A stretch of 13,131 nucleotides of DNA from a bacterium (GCA_021162505.1 JAGGYO010000057.1:1-13131); one strand, 5' to 3'. Positions 1 through 7,693 are shown, numbered from the stretch's first letter. A program made the numbers and translations. Notes: generated from the sequence alone by a model not told the origin.

Positions 1-54
1 GTATAAACACCATCCCGATAAATGTATTCTTTGTCAACGATAATTGGGGATTGG

Positions 55-79
55 CAAACAAAGAACCGTCCCTTGTTCT
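55..79 (+). repeat. REP-type dispersed repeat, copy 1
   Basis: This 25-bp sequence contains the core caaagaaccgtccc and differs at one base from the copy at 9153-9177, in the same orientation. On the other strand it reads as the GGGACGGTTCTTTG motif that often accompanies REP-associated tyrosine transposases in low-GC genomes. No transposase remnant is recognisable beside this copy, so it may be a solo end left after decay or excision. Confidence 0.7.
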
Positions 80-115
80 AAGAAACTCCTTAATTCCCAT
101 AGTTTCCCGTAAGAA

Positions 116-150
116 GTTATCGAGTTATTGAGCTAGTACAACCATCCCCT
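116..150 (+). repeat. Transposase 3'-end fragment, direct repeat copy A
   Basis: These 35 bp match 1875-1909 at 32 positions in the same orientation. Translated on the plus strand they read VIELLS then stop, which corresponds to VTELLS-stop at the end of the integrase remnant at 1644-1895. The copy is therefore the extreme 3' end of the same insertion sequence, with the rest missing. With copy B it brackets the peptidase gene at 263-1432. It ends in the box accatcccct, which resembles the REP-type repeats. Confidence 0.7.
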
Positions 151-262
151 ATTTTAAATTTTTATAATAAGGAATGACCATCAATATCATTTCACAATGG
201 AGTAGTGCGGCTTATAATTATAAAAACATGAAATAAAAAAAGAAATATTCCCTAATATAACT

Positions 263-1432
263 TTAAAAATCTTTTAGATATCTATAAGTAAAAATGGAAT
301 GCATTGCACTCCCTTTATCTAAAATATCCTCGTCAATATCAAATTTGGGATGATGATGGGGAAATACTATTCCTTTTTCTTCATTTCTTATTCCAAGGAA
401 CAAAAATAATGTCTTTGCCTTTTTTGCATAAAAAGAAAAATCTTCCCCAATCATTGTTATTTTTGGTTCCACTATATTGCCTATAATAGGGAAAATAGAT
501 TTTGCAAATAAAGCTAATTTTTTATTATTAATTACAGGCATTGAAGGCTTTGCAAAAAGATCAAACTTAGCTTCACATCTCATCGCTTGTGCATATCCCT
601 TTGTAATTTCTTCCATTCTTTTAATTATAAAATTTCTTGTATCTAAATCAACAGCCCTTACTGTCCCTGTCATAGAAGCATTTTCAGGAACTACATTAAA
701 TGTATTCCCACTATTTATGCTGGTAATACTTAAAATAGCAGGCTCAAAGGTAGATATTTCTCGAGAGATTATCTTTTGATAAGCATTAACCATATCAATA
801 AGTGCAACTATGGGATCAAAAGTTTTTTCTGGTTCAGCTGCATGTCCTCCATTACCTTTTATGTTTATTTTAAAGGAATCTACAGATGCCATAAGGGCAC
901 CCTCTTTTATACCTATTGCACCAGATGGTAGATCTACCCAAAGATGCATCCCAAATACTGCATCTACATCATTTAAAAGACCAGAATTCACAACTTTTTC
1001 AGCGCCCCAACCGCCTTCTTCCGCAGGTTGAAATACGAGTTTTACAGTACCATTTAGATTTTTTCTCATAGAAGATATAATTTTTGCTGCACCTAGTAAC
1101 ATAGCTATATGTCCATCGTGCCCACATGCATGCATTTTCCCCTCTATTTTTGAAGCATAGGACTTACCTGTAGTTTCATTTATAGGAAGTGCATCCATAT
1201 CTGCTCTTAAGGCAATTATTTTACTACCATTACCTTTTAGTGTTCCAATAATACCTGTATTTGCTACTTTATTTATTTCATAGCCTAAGGATATAAGTTC
1301 TTTATATATAATCGCTGAAGTTCTTTTTTCTTCATATTTTAACTCAGGATGCATATGGAATTCTCTTCTCTTATTAATTATATATGGTTTTAAGTCTTTT
1401 GCCATTTCTAATATTTTTTTCTCAGTGTTCAT
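263..1432 (-). CDS. M20D-family metallo-amidohydrolase (N-acyl amino acid / hippurate hydrolase-like)
   Basis: A 389-aa zinc-type amidohydrolase of peptidase family M20D, predicted cytosolic, which hydrolyses the amide bond of N-acylated amino acids or similar conjugates. All expected metal-site residues are present: Cys103 and His105 in HACGHDGH, general base Glu138 and ligand Glu139 in PAEEGG, His163 in GMHLW, and a C-terminal His at 360 or 361 in HHHPKFD. RADMDALP (76-83) is intact. The lid/dimerisation domain covers roughly residues 180-295. Length is normal for the family. The ATG at 1432 follows AAGGAGA (1437-1443) at good spacing. A weak promoter-like TTGAAC...TATGAA pair lies upstream (around 1480-1510), so it may have its own transcript. 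It is a paralogue of the enzyme at 3342-4517 but looks more AT-rich, and insertion-sequence fragments flank it on both sides. The exact substrate cannot be read from the sequence. Confidence 0.93.
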   Translation of the reverse strand: MNTEKKILEMAKDLKPYIINKRREFHMHPELKYEEKRTSAIIYKELISLGYEINKVANTGIIGTLKGNGSKIIALRADMDALPINETTGKSYASKIEGKMHACGHDGHIAMLLGAAKIISSMRKNLNGTVKLVFQPAEEGGWGAEKVVNSGLLNDVDAVFGMHLWVDLPSGAIGIKEGALMASVDSFKINIKGNGGHAAEPEKTFDPIVALIDMVNAYQKIISREISTFEPAILSITSINSGNTFNVVPENASMTGTVRAVDLDTRNFIIKRMEEITKGYAQAMRCEAKFDLFAKPSMPVINNKKLALFAKSIFPIIGNIVEPKITMIGEDFSFYAKKAKTLFLFLGIRNEEKGIVFPHHHPKFDIDEDILDKGSAMHSIFTYRYLKDF

Positions 1433-1643
1433 AATTTCTCCTTATTTAGCATTAAAACTACTTCTATGTGTCTTGTCATATTCATATATATGGCATAAGA
1501 AAGTTCAAATATTACAGAACCTATTAGCCTTAAATATAGAGAGCAAGGAAAGTCGCTTCCCATCTTTAAATATTCCATACATATCATCGGTTATCTTTTT
1601 AATCCTACCTTAACTTCGCAACAAAGAACACCCCTTTGAAACC

Positions 1644-1895
1644 ATGTGTGACTAGTTAGGTATAAAACATATTTACACCAGACCCTACCAGCCCCAGACC
1701 AATGGTAAAGTAGAAGCCTTCTGGAAGATTATTAAAAATGAATTCTTTTATCCTAATTCATTTGATTCTGTAAAAGATCTCATCTATAATTTAGGCAACT
1801 TCTTATTTAAATATAATCACTTAAGAAGACATGAGGGACTTGCTTATATCACCCCTTATGAAAAGTTGGAAAAAGTTACCGAATTATTGAGCTAG
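1644..1895 (+). pseudogene. Remnant of IS transposase, integrase-core (DDE) C-terminal part
   Basis: The plus strand encodes about 80 residues typical of the end of an rve/rve_3 integrase core: LGIKHIYTRPYQPQTNG, then KVEAFWK, a long helical stretch, YNHLRRHEGL, TPYEKL and the stop at 1893-1895. The Glu in NGKVEAF corresponds to the final acid of the DDE triad. The first two Asp residues and the whole N-terminus are missing. Just upstream the frame still reads Met-Cys-Asp, then a TAG (1653-1655) where the family usually has a sense codon before LGI. The family is IS3/IS481-like, but the exact one is not assignable. It lies between two minus-strand genes and its 3' end is duplicated at 116-150. 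Confidence 0.85.
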
Positions 1896-1909
1896 TACAA
1901 CCGTCCCCT
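1875..1909 (+). repeat. Transposase 3'-end fragment, direct repeat copy B
   Basis: This is the last seven codons of the integrase remnant plus 14 bp beyond its stop, ending in accgtcccct. It matches 116-150 at 32 of 35 positions, in the same orientation and 1759 bp apart. The two copies flank the peptidase gene at 263-1432 as direct repeats. Confidence 0.75.
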
Positions 1910-2041
1910 TTTTTATTCCCCCCCTATTTTATTCTCTTATTTAAACTTTACTCGACTTCCTTCGGACAAATCTTGCATTCATCCACATGTAAATCCGTGT
2001 TCTCTGCCTTTCGAGTCAATAAAATACTTTTCGCAAATTAA

Positions 2042-3304
2042 TTATGCTTTTTCTTTAAACCGCAAGCCGCGGTCAATTTCTATCTTTCCTTCTTTGATTA
2101 CGGCTTTAATATTATCTTTATTATTAAGTACTGAAATGTCTTGCAGTGGATTTTTATCAACAATAACGATATCAGCCAATTTTCCCGGAGTGATATCACC
2201 AATCTTATCCGAAATCCCTATCAATTCAGCTGCACAACTGGTCATTGATTGAATCGCCTGCATCACTGTCATTCCCGCCTCAACCATTGACATAGCTTCA
2301 AATGCATTATCTCCATGATTAACAAAAGGCATGCCTGAATCTGAACCAAGTGCAATTTTTACTCCGCTTTTTAAAGCTTTGGAAAAACTCTTCAACCTGT
2401 TTTCCCTGCTTCTAAGTGCCTTTTCTATGGCATATTTTGGTAAATCACATTTTCCTCCTAATTGCTCAATGCGTCTCCCATAAGACAAAGTTGGGACTAA
2501 AAAAACATTATTTTTTAACATTATTTCTATATCTTGATCATCTAAAATAGTACCATGTTCTAAAGAATCACAACCTGCTTGAAGGGCAATTTTAATCCCT
2601 TTTGCTCCATGAGCATGAGCAGATACTTTTTTATTTTGGTTATGTGCTTCCTGAACGACTATTTTTGTATCTTCAAGGCTCAGTGCATAGGCATCCGGAG
2701 AAGAGGTTGCCCTGGCAGTTCTACCGGAAGTCATCACTTTTACTACATCAACCCCTCGGGCTAGAAGAGTCCTAACTTCTCTTTTAATTGCTTCCGGAGA
2801 ATCCATAACATGCTGTCCTTCAATCTTTACTTCCGGAGCATACATGGGAAAATCAGCACCTGTCGGCATAATCTTATACCCACTTACAAACATCCTTGGT
2901 CCAACCAATAATCCCTCATTTATAGCATCTCTTAAATCCAAATCAATGAGATATTCAGCTCCTAAATCACGTATGCTGGTAAAACCAGCCTCAAATGTAT
3001 TCTTGGCGTGAAAAGCGGCTCTTAAGGTTTTTTTAGGAATATTTTCTCTAAACTTCTGTATTTCAGTCTGGGCCACTGACATTTGAACATGGGTATGAGT
3101 GTCGATAAAGCCGGGCATGATGTATTGACCTTTTAAATCATATAATGTGTAGGCCGGTTTTATATTCTTTAAAATTGAATCAACCTTAACAATGTCCTTA
3201 ATTTTTTTACCTTCGATAATGATGGCTTGATCTTTAATTGGACCAGAACCTTTACCGTCAATAATAATTCCATCTATGAGAATTTTTAAATTATTTCCAT
3301 TCAT
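2042..3304 (-). CDS. Amidohydrolase-superfamily metallo-dependent hydrolase (prolidase / imidazolonepropionase-like)
   Basis: A 420-aa member of the amidohydrolase superfamily, predicted cytosolic, with the standard split beta-sandwich around a TIM barrel. Visible metal-site residues are His70 and His72 in DTHTH, Lys189 in VDVVKVMTSG (candidate carboxylated lysine bridging two metals), His230 in SAHAHG, His250 in LEHGT and Asp322 in ALGSDSG. The C-terminal GDITPGKLADIVIVDKNPL is the strand pair that closes the N-terminal sandwich. The Lys/His pattern is that of the Xaa-Pro dipeptidase-like group, whose members often cleave small peptides or cyclic amides. It is probably the last gene of the operon, 37 bp after the M20D gene. 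The ATG at 3304 is preceded by GAGGAG about 8 bp upstream. The substrate is not readable, and linear or cyclic dipeptides and N-acyl amino acids are all possible. Confidence 0.92.
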   Translation of the reverse strand: MNGNNLKILIDGIIIDGKGSGPIKDQAIIIEGKKIKDIVKVDSILKNIKPAYTLYDLKGQYIMPGFIDTHTHVQMSVAQTEIQKFRENIPKKTLRAAFHAKNTFEAGFTSIRDLGAEYLIDLDLRDAINEGLLVGPRMFVSGYKIMPTGADFPMYAPEVKIEGQHVMDSPEAIKREVRTLLARGVDVVKVMTSGRTARATSSPDAYALSLEDTKIVVQEAHNQNKKVSAHAHGAKGIKIALQAGCDSLEHGTILDDQDIEIMLKNNVFLVPTLSYGRRIEQLGGKCDLPKYAIEKALRSRENRLKSFSKALKSGVKIALGSDSGMPFVNHGDNAFEAMSMVEAGMTVMQAIQSMTSCAAELIGISDKIGDITPGKLADIVIVDKNPLQDISVLNNKDNIKAVIKEGKIEIDRGLRFKEKA

Positions 3305-3341
3305 ATCCTAACTCCTCTAAATTTAATTAATGCGAAAATAT

Positions 3342-4517
3342 TTAATCTAAAGCATAAAACAATAAATTAGAATACAATTGTATAGCTTTCAAAAATATTG
3401 ATTCATCGATTACGAGATGAGCACTGTGTACATCATAATCTCCACCGTTACCCAGGAAAGCAAAACATGACGGTTTTTCTTGGCAATAAAATGCAAAGTC
3501 CTCTGCAATTCTAGATGGTTTATTTAAAATATGTACATTCTGTTTTCCAAATATATTTTCCGCGAATTTTATTTTTTTTGAGTACAGCTTTTTATCACTT
3601 ATGACAGAAGGATAAAAACGATGATAATCTATTTTTCCGCTAGCCCGAAATGTGGAAACGATTCCCTTAAAAATTTCTTTCATCCTTTTCTCTATATAAT
3701 CTTGCACCTCAGGAGTGTATGTTCGGATACTTCCGCGTAAAATTGCTCTCTCGGGTATTGCATTATAAGTTCTACCAATGGATACTTCTCCAAAAGAAAG
3801 TGTTGCAAAGTCAAAAGGTGATATTTCCCTTGAAATAATTTCCTGATAAGCTAAAAGGAGATGTGCTGTTATAATTACGGGATCAATAGCAATCTCCGGT
3901 TTGGCCGCATGGGCACCCTTCCCAACTATTTCCAAATATACCCGGTCAGACTGACTGGTTAAAACACCATCCTTTAATCCTATTGCTCCGGCAGGTAAAT
4001 CCGGACTGATATGACATCCAAAAAACATATCAATATTAAAATCATCAATTAATCCTTTTTCTACTAAATATTTAGCACCACCGCCGCCTTCCTCTGCCGG
4101 TTGAAAAATAAAAATGATTTTTCCCTGCAAATCAGCCTTAACTTGAGATATTACATTTGCAACTCCTAAAGATATGGCAATTAAACCATCATGCCCGGTA
4201 GCATGCATACATCCCTCTATTTTGGAAGAAAAGGATAGGTCTGTTTCTTCATTAATGGAAAATCCATCCATAGCTGCACGTAGGACGCGAGTTGGACCCG
4301 GCTGAGCTCCTTCTATAACACCTATGACAGCGGTTGAATCTGCATAATTTTCATAAACACGTACCCTTACTTTTTTTAATTCCCGAATAATCATATTGGC
4401 AGTTTTTTTCTCCTTAAATGCCAACTCGGGATATTGATGTAATTCCCGTCTAATCTTTATGACCTGTTCATTGATCTCTTCTGATAATTGCTCTATTTTG
4501 TTTTTTAATCGTAACAT
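3342..4517 (-). CDS. M20D-family amidohydrolase with altered metal site
   Basis: A 391-aa paralogue of the enzyme at 263-1432, predicted cytosolic and amide-hydrolysing by family. The ligand Cys of the usual HACGHDGH motif is Thr107 (codon ACC) and the His after it is Leu, giving HATGHDGL. RADMDALPI has become RAAMDGFSI, so Ala82 replaces the first Asp. Other site residues remain: His109, Glu142 and Glu143 in PAEEGG, His169 in GCHIS, and His364 in VHSAHLVIDE. The fold is full length and undamaged, so this looks like a diverged enzyme rather than decay. I place the start at ATG 4517, with AGAGG (4523-4527) 5 bp upstream. A GTG at 4523 would overlap that site. It is the third gene after the receptor in the putative operon, 108 bp behind the permease. 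Activity may use one metal, a different metal geometry or a different substrate. Confidence 0.9.
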   Translation of the reverse strand: MLRLKNKIEQLSEEINEQVIKIRRELHQYPELAFKEKKTANMIIRELKKVRVRVYENYADSTAVIGVIEGAQPGPTRVLRAAMDGFSINEETDLSFSSKIEGCMHATGHDGLIAISLGVANVISQVKADLQGKIIFIFQPAEEGGGGAKYLVEKGLIDDFNIDMFFGCHISPDLPAGAIGLKDGVLTSQSDRVYLEIVGKGAHAAKPEIAIDPVIITAHLLLAYQEIISREISPFDFATLSFGEVSIGRTYNAIPERAILRGSIRTYTPEVQDYIEKRMKEIFKGIVSTFRASGKIDYHRFYPSVISDKKLYSKKIKFAENIFGKQNVHILNKPSRIAEDFAFYCQEKPSCFAFLGNGGDYDVHSAHLVIDESIFLKAIQLYSNLLFYALD

Positions 4518-4522
4518 GTTCA

Positions 4523-4527
4523 CCTCT
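4523..4527 (-). promoter_or_regulatory. Ribosome binding site that fixes the M20D start
   Basis: Read on the minus strand, AGAGG is followed by TGAAC and ATG (4517-4515). The in-frame GTG at 4523-4521 shares its first base with this site and so has no usable Shine-Dalgarno spacing. This favours ATG and shortens the protein by two residues. Confidence 0.6.
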
Positions 4528-4625
4528 GTGCAAATGATAATATTTTTAACCTCAATTGATTGTATTTACATGACTTCATATTCAGATTACTCTTTTATTA
4601 ATTTTTCAAATTGGTCTCGAAAGCT

Positions 4626-6524
4626 TCACGCTGTACTGAATTGTTGCGTTTTTTTAATATGCAACATCCAAATTACTCCAAATAATATTAAACCGCTGAT
4701 CCTTGCATAAATGGTTGGAAAAATGAGTAAAATAGCTACTATTGCAAAGAAAATTCTCTCGATGATATTAATCTTTGCTTTTAGTACACCAATGATTGCA
4801 ATAGCCATTGCATAAAGACCGATGGCAATTGATACAAAAGAATAAATATAATTCCAAAATGTAAAATCAATGAATAATAGCACTTTATTATAAATAAACA
4901 TATAGGGTAATAATAATCCTGCCGCCCCCAAGCCAAGACCGGCCAGAGCAGTTTTATTTGGATTCGATTTGGCAATGGATGCTGCTGTAAAAGAAGTCAA
5001 GGCAACCGGTGGTATAACAGCAGACATTGTCCCAAAATAAAAGGCAAAAAAATGTGCAGCAAGTCTCGGAACTCCAAGTATTACTAAAGCAGGAGCCGCA
5101 ATAGTTGTCGTCACAATATAACAAGCTACTCCGGGTAAACCCATTCCCAATATAATTGCTGTTATCATACATAAAAAAGCAGTTAAAAATAAATTCTCCC
5201 CTGCAATTTTTACGATACTATTTCCAATGACCTGTCCGATACCTGTCATGCCAACAGAACCGATAATAAATCCTACGATACCGCAAATCAATGCAATCGG
5301 GGCTGCATTACGAGCCCCCTCATTTAAGGCAAATATAATATCTTTAAGAGTCAATCTGGTATTTTTACGGAAAAAAGATACAATTAATACTGACACAATT
5401 CCAATAAATGCTGCAATTAACGGACTATATCCTAAAACCAAAAATGCAATAATTACAAAAAGAGGTACCGATAAGTGACCTTTTTCCATTAAAACTTTTT
5501 TTACAGAAGGCAACTGATCTTTAGGCACTCCCAATAATCCCCATTTAATCGCTCCTAAATCCACCATGTGATATAAAGCAAAATAGTACAAGAATGCTGG
5601 CGTAAAACCTGCAATCATGATTTTTGTATAGGAAATACCCAAATAAGAACTCATAATAAAAGCAGCTGCTCCCATAACGGGCGGCATAAGAATACCACCT
5701 GTAGAAGCGATGGCTTCAACAGCACCTGCGAAATAGGGTTTATAACCAATTGATTTCATCAGTGGAATTGTAAATGTTCCCGTTGTGGCTACATTGGCTT
5801 GTGAGCTTCCACTAATAGTTCCGGTTAAAGCACTGGCAAGAATAGCTATTTTAGCAGGACCACCTCTTGATTGTCCGGTTAGAGCTGAAGCAATATCATT
5901 AAAAAACTCTGATGCCTTTGTGGCCTTTAAAAAACTCCCAAATAAAATAAACATAAAAACATAGGATGCTGAAATCATAACTGCAATACCTAATACTCCT
6001 TCGGAAGTTAGACTCATCCTAATCAATATTCTTCTCAAAGTAAAACCTTGATGGATAAAAATTCCAGGCATATAAGGTCCAAAATAAGTATATGCTAAAA
6101 ATAAGACGGATAATAATGTTAGGGGAATACCAACTGTTCTTCTTGCTCCTTCAATCACCAATAAAAGAAATACAATTCCATATATTATATCGAATTGATT
6201 TGGTTGCATCATTGAATTAATGAATCGATCATAAGAAAATACAAAATAAATTCCACATAATAAACTGAATAAAAATAGCACCCAATCAATTAGTGAGGGA
6301 TTTTCCTTTGGTGACCTCTTTGATGCCGGCCGGGTCAAAAAAATGATTCCCATCATTAATGTTAAGTGAATGGAATTTTTCTTTAATATATCAATTAAAC
6401 CAAAACTATTGTACCAAATATGGATTAATGCACTAAAAACTGAAAAAATCAACATAAAAAGCCCAATTTTTCCGGTTAATTTTCTATATTTTATACTATC
6501 CACATCTTTTTCTATATTTTTCAT
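4626..6524 (-). CDS. TRAP transporter fused permease (4TM-12TM, DctQM-type, TAXI class)
   Basis: A 632-aa inner-membrane permease that fuses the small (DctQ-like, residues about 15-145) and large (DctM-like, about 150-600) TRAP subunits, as is usual for transporters that work with TAXI receptors. Uptake is driven by an ion gradient, commonly Na+. About 16 hydrophobic segments are visible. Conserved elements include the hairpin motif GSSQANVATTG (239-249) with the following IASTGGILMPPVMGAAAF, GMGLPGVACYI (460-470) and GTMSAVIPPVAL (498-509). The length is typical of the fused type and no frameshift is seen. The ATG at 6524 is preceded by GAGG about 8 bp upstream. It follows the receptor gene by 106 bp containing a nested hairpin and precedes the M20D gene by 108 bp. 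The receptor next door is its obvious partner. Confidence 0.96.
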   Translation of the reverse strand: MKNIEKDVDSIKYRKLTGKIGLFMLIFSVFSALIHIWYNSFGLIDILKKNSIHLTLMMGIIFLTRPASKRSPKENPSLIDWVLFLFSLLCGIYFVFSYDRFINSMMQPNQFDIIYGIVFLLLVIEGARRTVGIPLTLLSVLFLAYTYFGPYMPGIFIHQGFTLRRILIRMSLTSEGVLGIAVMISASYVFMFILFGSFLKATKASEFFNDIASALTGQSRGGPAKIAILASALTGTISGSSQANVATTGTFTIPLMKSIGYKPYFAGAVEAIASTGGILMPPVMGAAAFIMSSYLGISYTKIMIAGFTPAFLYYFALYHMVDLGAIKWGLLGVPKDQLPSVKKVLMEKGHLSVPLFVIIAFLVLGYSPLIAAFIGIVSVLIVSFFRKNTRLTLKDIIFALNEGARNAAPIALICGIVGFIIGSVGMTGIGQVIGNSIVKIAGENLFLTAFLCMITAIILGMGLPGVACYIVTTTIAAPALVILGVPRLAAHFFAFYFGTMSAVIPPVALTSFTAASIAKSNPNKTALAGLGLGAAGLLLPYMFIYNKVLLFIDFTFWNYIYSFVSIAIGLYAMAIAIIGVLKAKINIIERIFFAIVAILLIFPTIYARISGLILFGVIWMLHIKKTQQFSTA

Positions 6525-6536
6525 TTATCTTACCTC

Positions 6537-6629
6537 AAATCTAAAAATCAATTAAATATTTAGAATATAGTAAAGAGAGGAAGAATTAATCATTCAACCT
6601 CTCTTTAGATAATTCAGATTTTTAGATTT
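6537..6629 (-). promoter_or_regulatory. Nested intercistronic hairpin between receptor and permease genes
   Basis: The inner arms 6571-6580 (taaagagagg) and 6598-6607 pair perfectly over 10 bp with a 17-nt loop. The outer arms 6537-6549 and 6617-6629 pair perfectly over 13 bp around gatttttaga. In the mRNA the outer stem starts just after the receptor stop codon (6631-6633), and its 3' arm ends directly beside the GAGG ribosome binding site of the permease. No T-run follows the inner stem on the minus strand, so a strong terminator is unlikely. Attenuation, RNase protection of the receptor message or masking of the permease site are possible. Confidence 0.55.
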
Positions 6630-6630
6630 A

Positions 6631-7629
6631 TTAATTACCCATTAAATCATCCGGAATTTCAACACCATTCTCCTGATAAAATTTAATCGCTCCGGGATGT
6701 AAGGGAACACTGGTTAATCCATTTAAAGCTTGATCCAAACTCATTGTTTTTAATGCACCGTGTTTTTGTTTTAGTCCATCCAAATCTTTAGTGTATATTG
6801 CTTCCAGCATTTTATATACCAATTCTTCAGAAACATCCTTTTCTACAATTAAAGTACTCTTGATGCCCATTAAATTCAAATCCCGATCCTGTCCCGGGTA
6901 AGTTCCTTTTTCAATAACAACTTTAGCAAAATACGGAGCAACTTCTCTTACTTTAGCTATATCCTCATCGCTATACTCAATCATATCTACAGAGATTTGA
7001 CTGGCATAAAGTTGCGATACCGCTGATGTCGGAAAACCTCCACCTAAAAAACAAGCATCAATTAACCGGTTTTGCATTGCTTGAGCTGAATCAGAATACC
7101 CTAAAAATTGTGGTCTAAAATCATCAAAGCTTAAACCGGAAATTTGCTTTAGTAAAATTGGGAAATAAACACTTCCACCACCACCGGCAGGACCTACTGC
7201 AATTTTTCTTCCTGAAAAATCCTCAAAGGTTTTAATACCGGTTTTGGTTCGATATACAATTTGCATAGCTTCAGGCCACAACGCTGTAACAAAACGAATA
7301 TTTTTTATGGCTTTGCCTTCATATTTTGCAATTCCGGAATAAGCATTTGAAGTGGGAGCACCTCCCGCAATAGCCATTTTAATCTCTTTATTTCTCATCA
7401 TTTCCAAATTTTCACGTGAACCACCTGAAGCCTGAGCGGTAAATTTATAATCACCGCCAATATCATCTTGAAAATCTCCAGCTAATATAACACCGACCGG
7501 ATAATATGTCCCCCCTGTTGACCCTGTGGCAATACTAATAAATTCTGTTGCTGCAAATACTTGCGCTGAACAAATAACTAAAATAAATACAGTAACTAAA
7601 AAAGCAAAAATACTATTTCTTCTTAGCAT
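6631..7629 (-). CDS. TAXI-family TRAP transporter solute-binding protein
   Basis: A 332-aa periplasmic receptor that captures the solute and delivers it to the fused permease encoded next. A signal peptide is clear: basic MLRRN, hydrophobic residues 6-20, and probable signal peptidase I cleavage after AQVFA (residue 26) or Ala27. Cys20 is preceded by Ile, so there is no proper lipobox. The TAXI hallmark GSTGGTYYPVG lies at 36-46. KIAVGPAGGGGS (142-153) and VPLHPGAIKFYQENG near the C-terminus (308-322) are also typical. Length is normal. AAGGAGG (7638-7644) stands 8 bp before ATG 7629. It lies 128 bp behind the RpiR-type regulator and first in the transport operon. Known TAXI ligands are few (glutamate/2-oxoglutarate-type carboxylates). 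The neighbouring hydrolases suggest an amino-acid derivative here. Confidence 0.95.
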   Translation of the reverse strand: MLRRNSIFAFLVTVFILVICSAQVFAATEFISIATGSTGGTYYPVGVILAGDFQDDIGGDYKFTAQASGGSRENLEMMRNKEIKMAIAGGAPTSNAYSGIAKYEGKAIKNIRFVTALWPEAMQIVYRTKTGIKTFEDFSGRKIAVGPAGGGGSVYFPILLKQISGLSFDDFRPQFLGYSDSAQAMQNRLIDACFLGGGFPTSAVSQLYASQISVDMIEYSDEDIAKVREVAPYFAKVVIEKGTYPGQDRDLNLMGIKSTLIVEKDVSEELVYKMLEAIYTKDLDGLKQKHGALKTMSLDQALNGLTSVPLHPGAIKFYQENGVEIPDDLMGN

Positions 7630-7693
7630 TTAACAAACCTCCTTTTATAATTTTTTTAATTGTTACTTTCAATTTTTTTGTCAGAATTATCAC
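7613..7693 (-). CDS. Possible 26-codon lysine-rich leader peptide ahead of the receptor gene
   Basis: The minus strand carries GGAGGAGGTGAT (7689-7700), an unusually complete anti-Shine-Dalgarno match, 60 bp before the receptor start. A frame from GTG 7693, or from CTG at 7684 with better spacing, runs without stop to TAG at 7613-7615. It overlaps the first codons of the receptor gene in another frame. The peptide is lysine-rich. Overlap of its stop with the receptor start would permit translational coupling. The non-ATG start makes this speculative, and the SD match could also be chance. Confidence 0.15.
   Translation of the reverse strand: MIILTKKLKVTIKKIIKGGLLNAKKK

Larger units (their letters stand above)
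1..262. other. Non-coding left flank with mobile-element debris
   Basis: No complete gene is visible here. The stretch holds a REP-type repeat (55-79) and the 3' tail of a transposase (116-150), described separately. On the minus strand a short frame without stops runs off the left edge from about position 75. It has no start codon or ribosome binding site and I do not recognise it. Downstream of the peptidase stop at 263 I see no convincing GC-rich hairpin followed by a T-run, so the terminator of that gene is not identified. Confidence 0.5.
1433..2041. other. 609-bp gap between two minus-strand genes, mostly decayed mobile DNA
   Basis: Apart from the integrase remnant (1644-1895) this gap holds the upstream region of the peptidase gene (1433-1620), in which I recognise no coding remnant, and a 1910-2041 stretch after the amidohydrolase stop. 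In the latter, a 30-codon minus-strand frame (1948-2037) reads through a Cys-Lys-Ile-Cys motif but lacks a clear start. No strong terminator is visible after the amidohydrolase. A poor match to the REP-type repeat lies at 1618-1636. Confidence 0.5.

Noticed and set aside
1..75. Minus-strand coding fragment running off the left edge
   Set aside because: Only about 25 codons, with no start or RBS and no recognisable family. It overlaps a repeat.
1618..1636. Third REP-type repeat (caacaaagaacacccctt)
   Set aside because: It needs a deletion and several mismatches. Too degenerate to call, though it lies next to the integrase remnant.
1950..2015. Terminator after the amidohydrolase (ACTCGA ... 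TCGAGT inverted repeat)
   Set aside because: The arms are only 6 bp with a loop of about 60 nt and no T-run.
4521..4523. GTG as start of the altered M20D gene
   Set aside because: It overlaps the AGAGG ribosome binding site. The ATG six bases further in has correct spacing.
4584..4625. In-frame extension of the permease past its TGA
   Set aside because: Twelve more codons are open before the next stop, but the protein is already full length and nothing indicates readthrough.
7644..7672. TTGAAA-17 bp-TATAAA promoter for the receptor gene
   Set aside because: The -10 runs into the AAGGAGG ribosome binding site, so a transcript from it would lack that site. Likely AT-rich coincidence.
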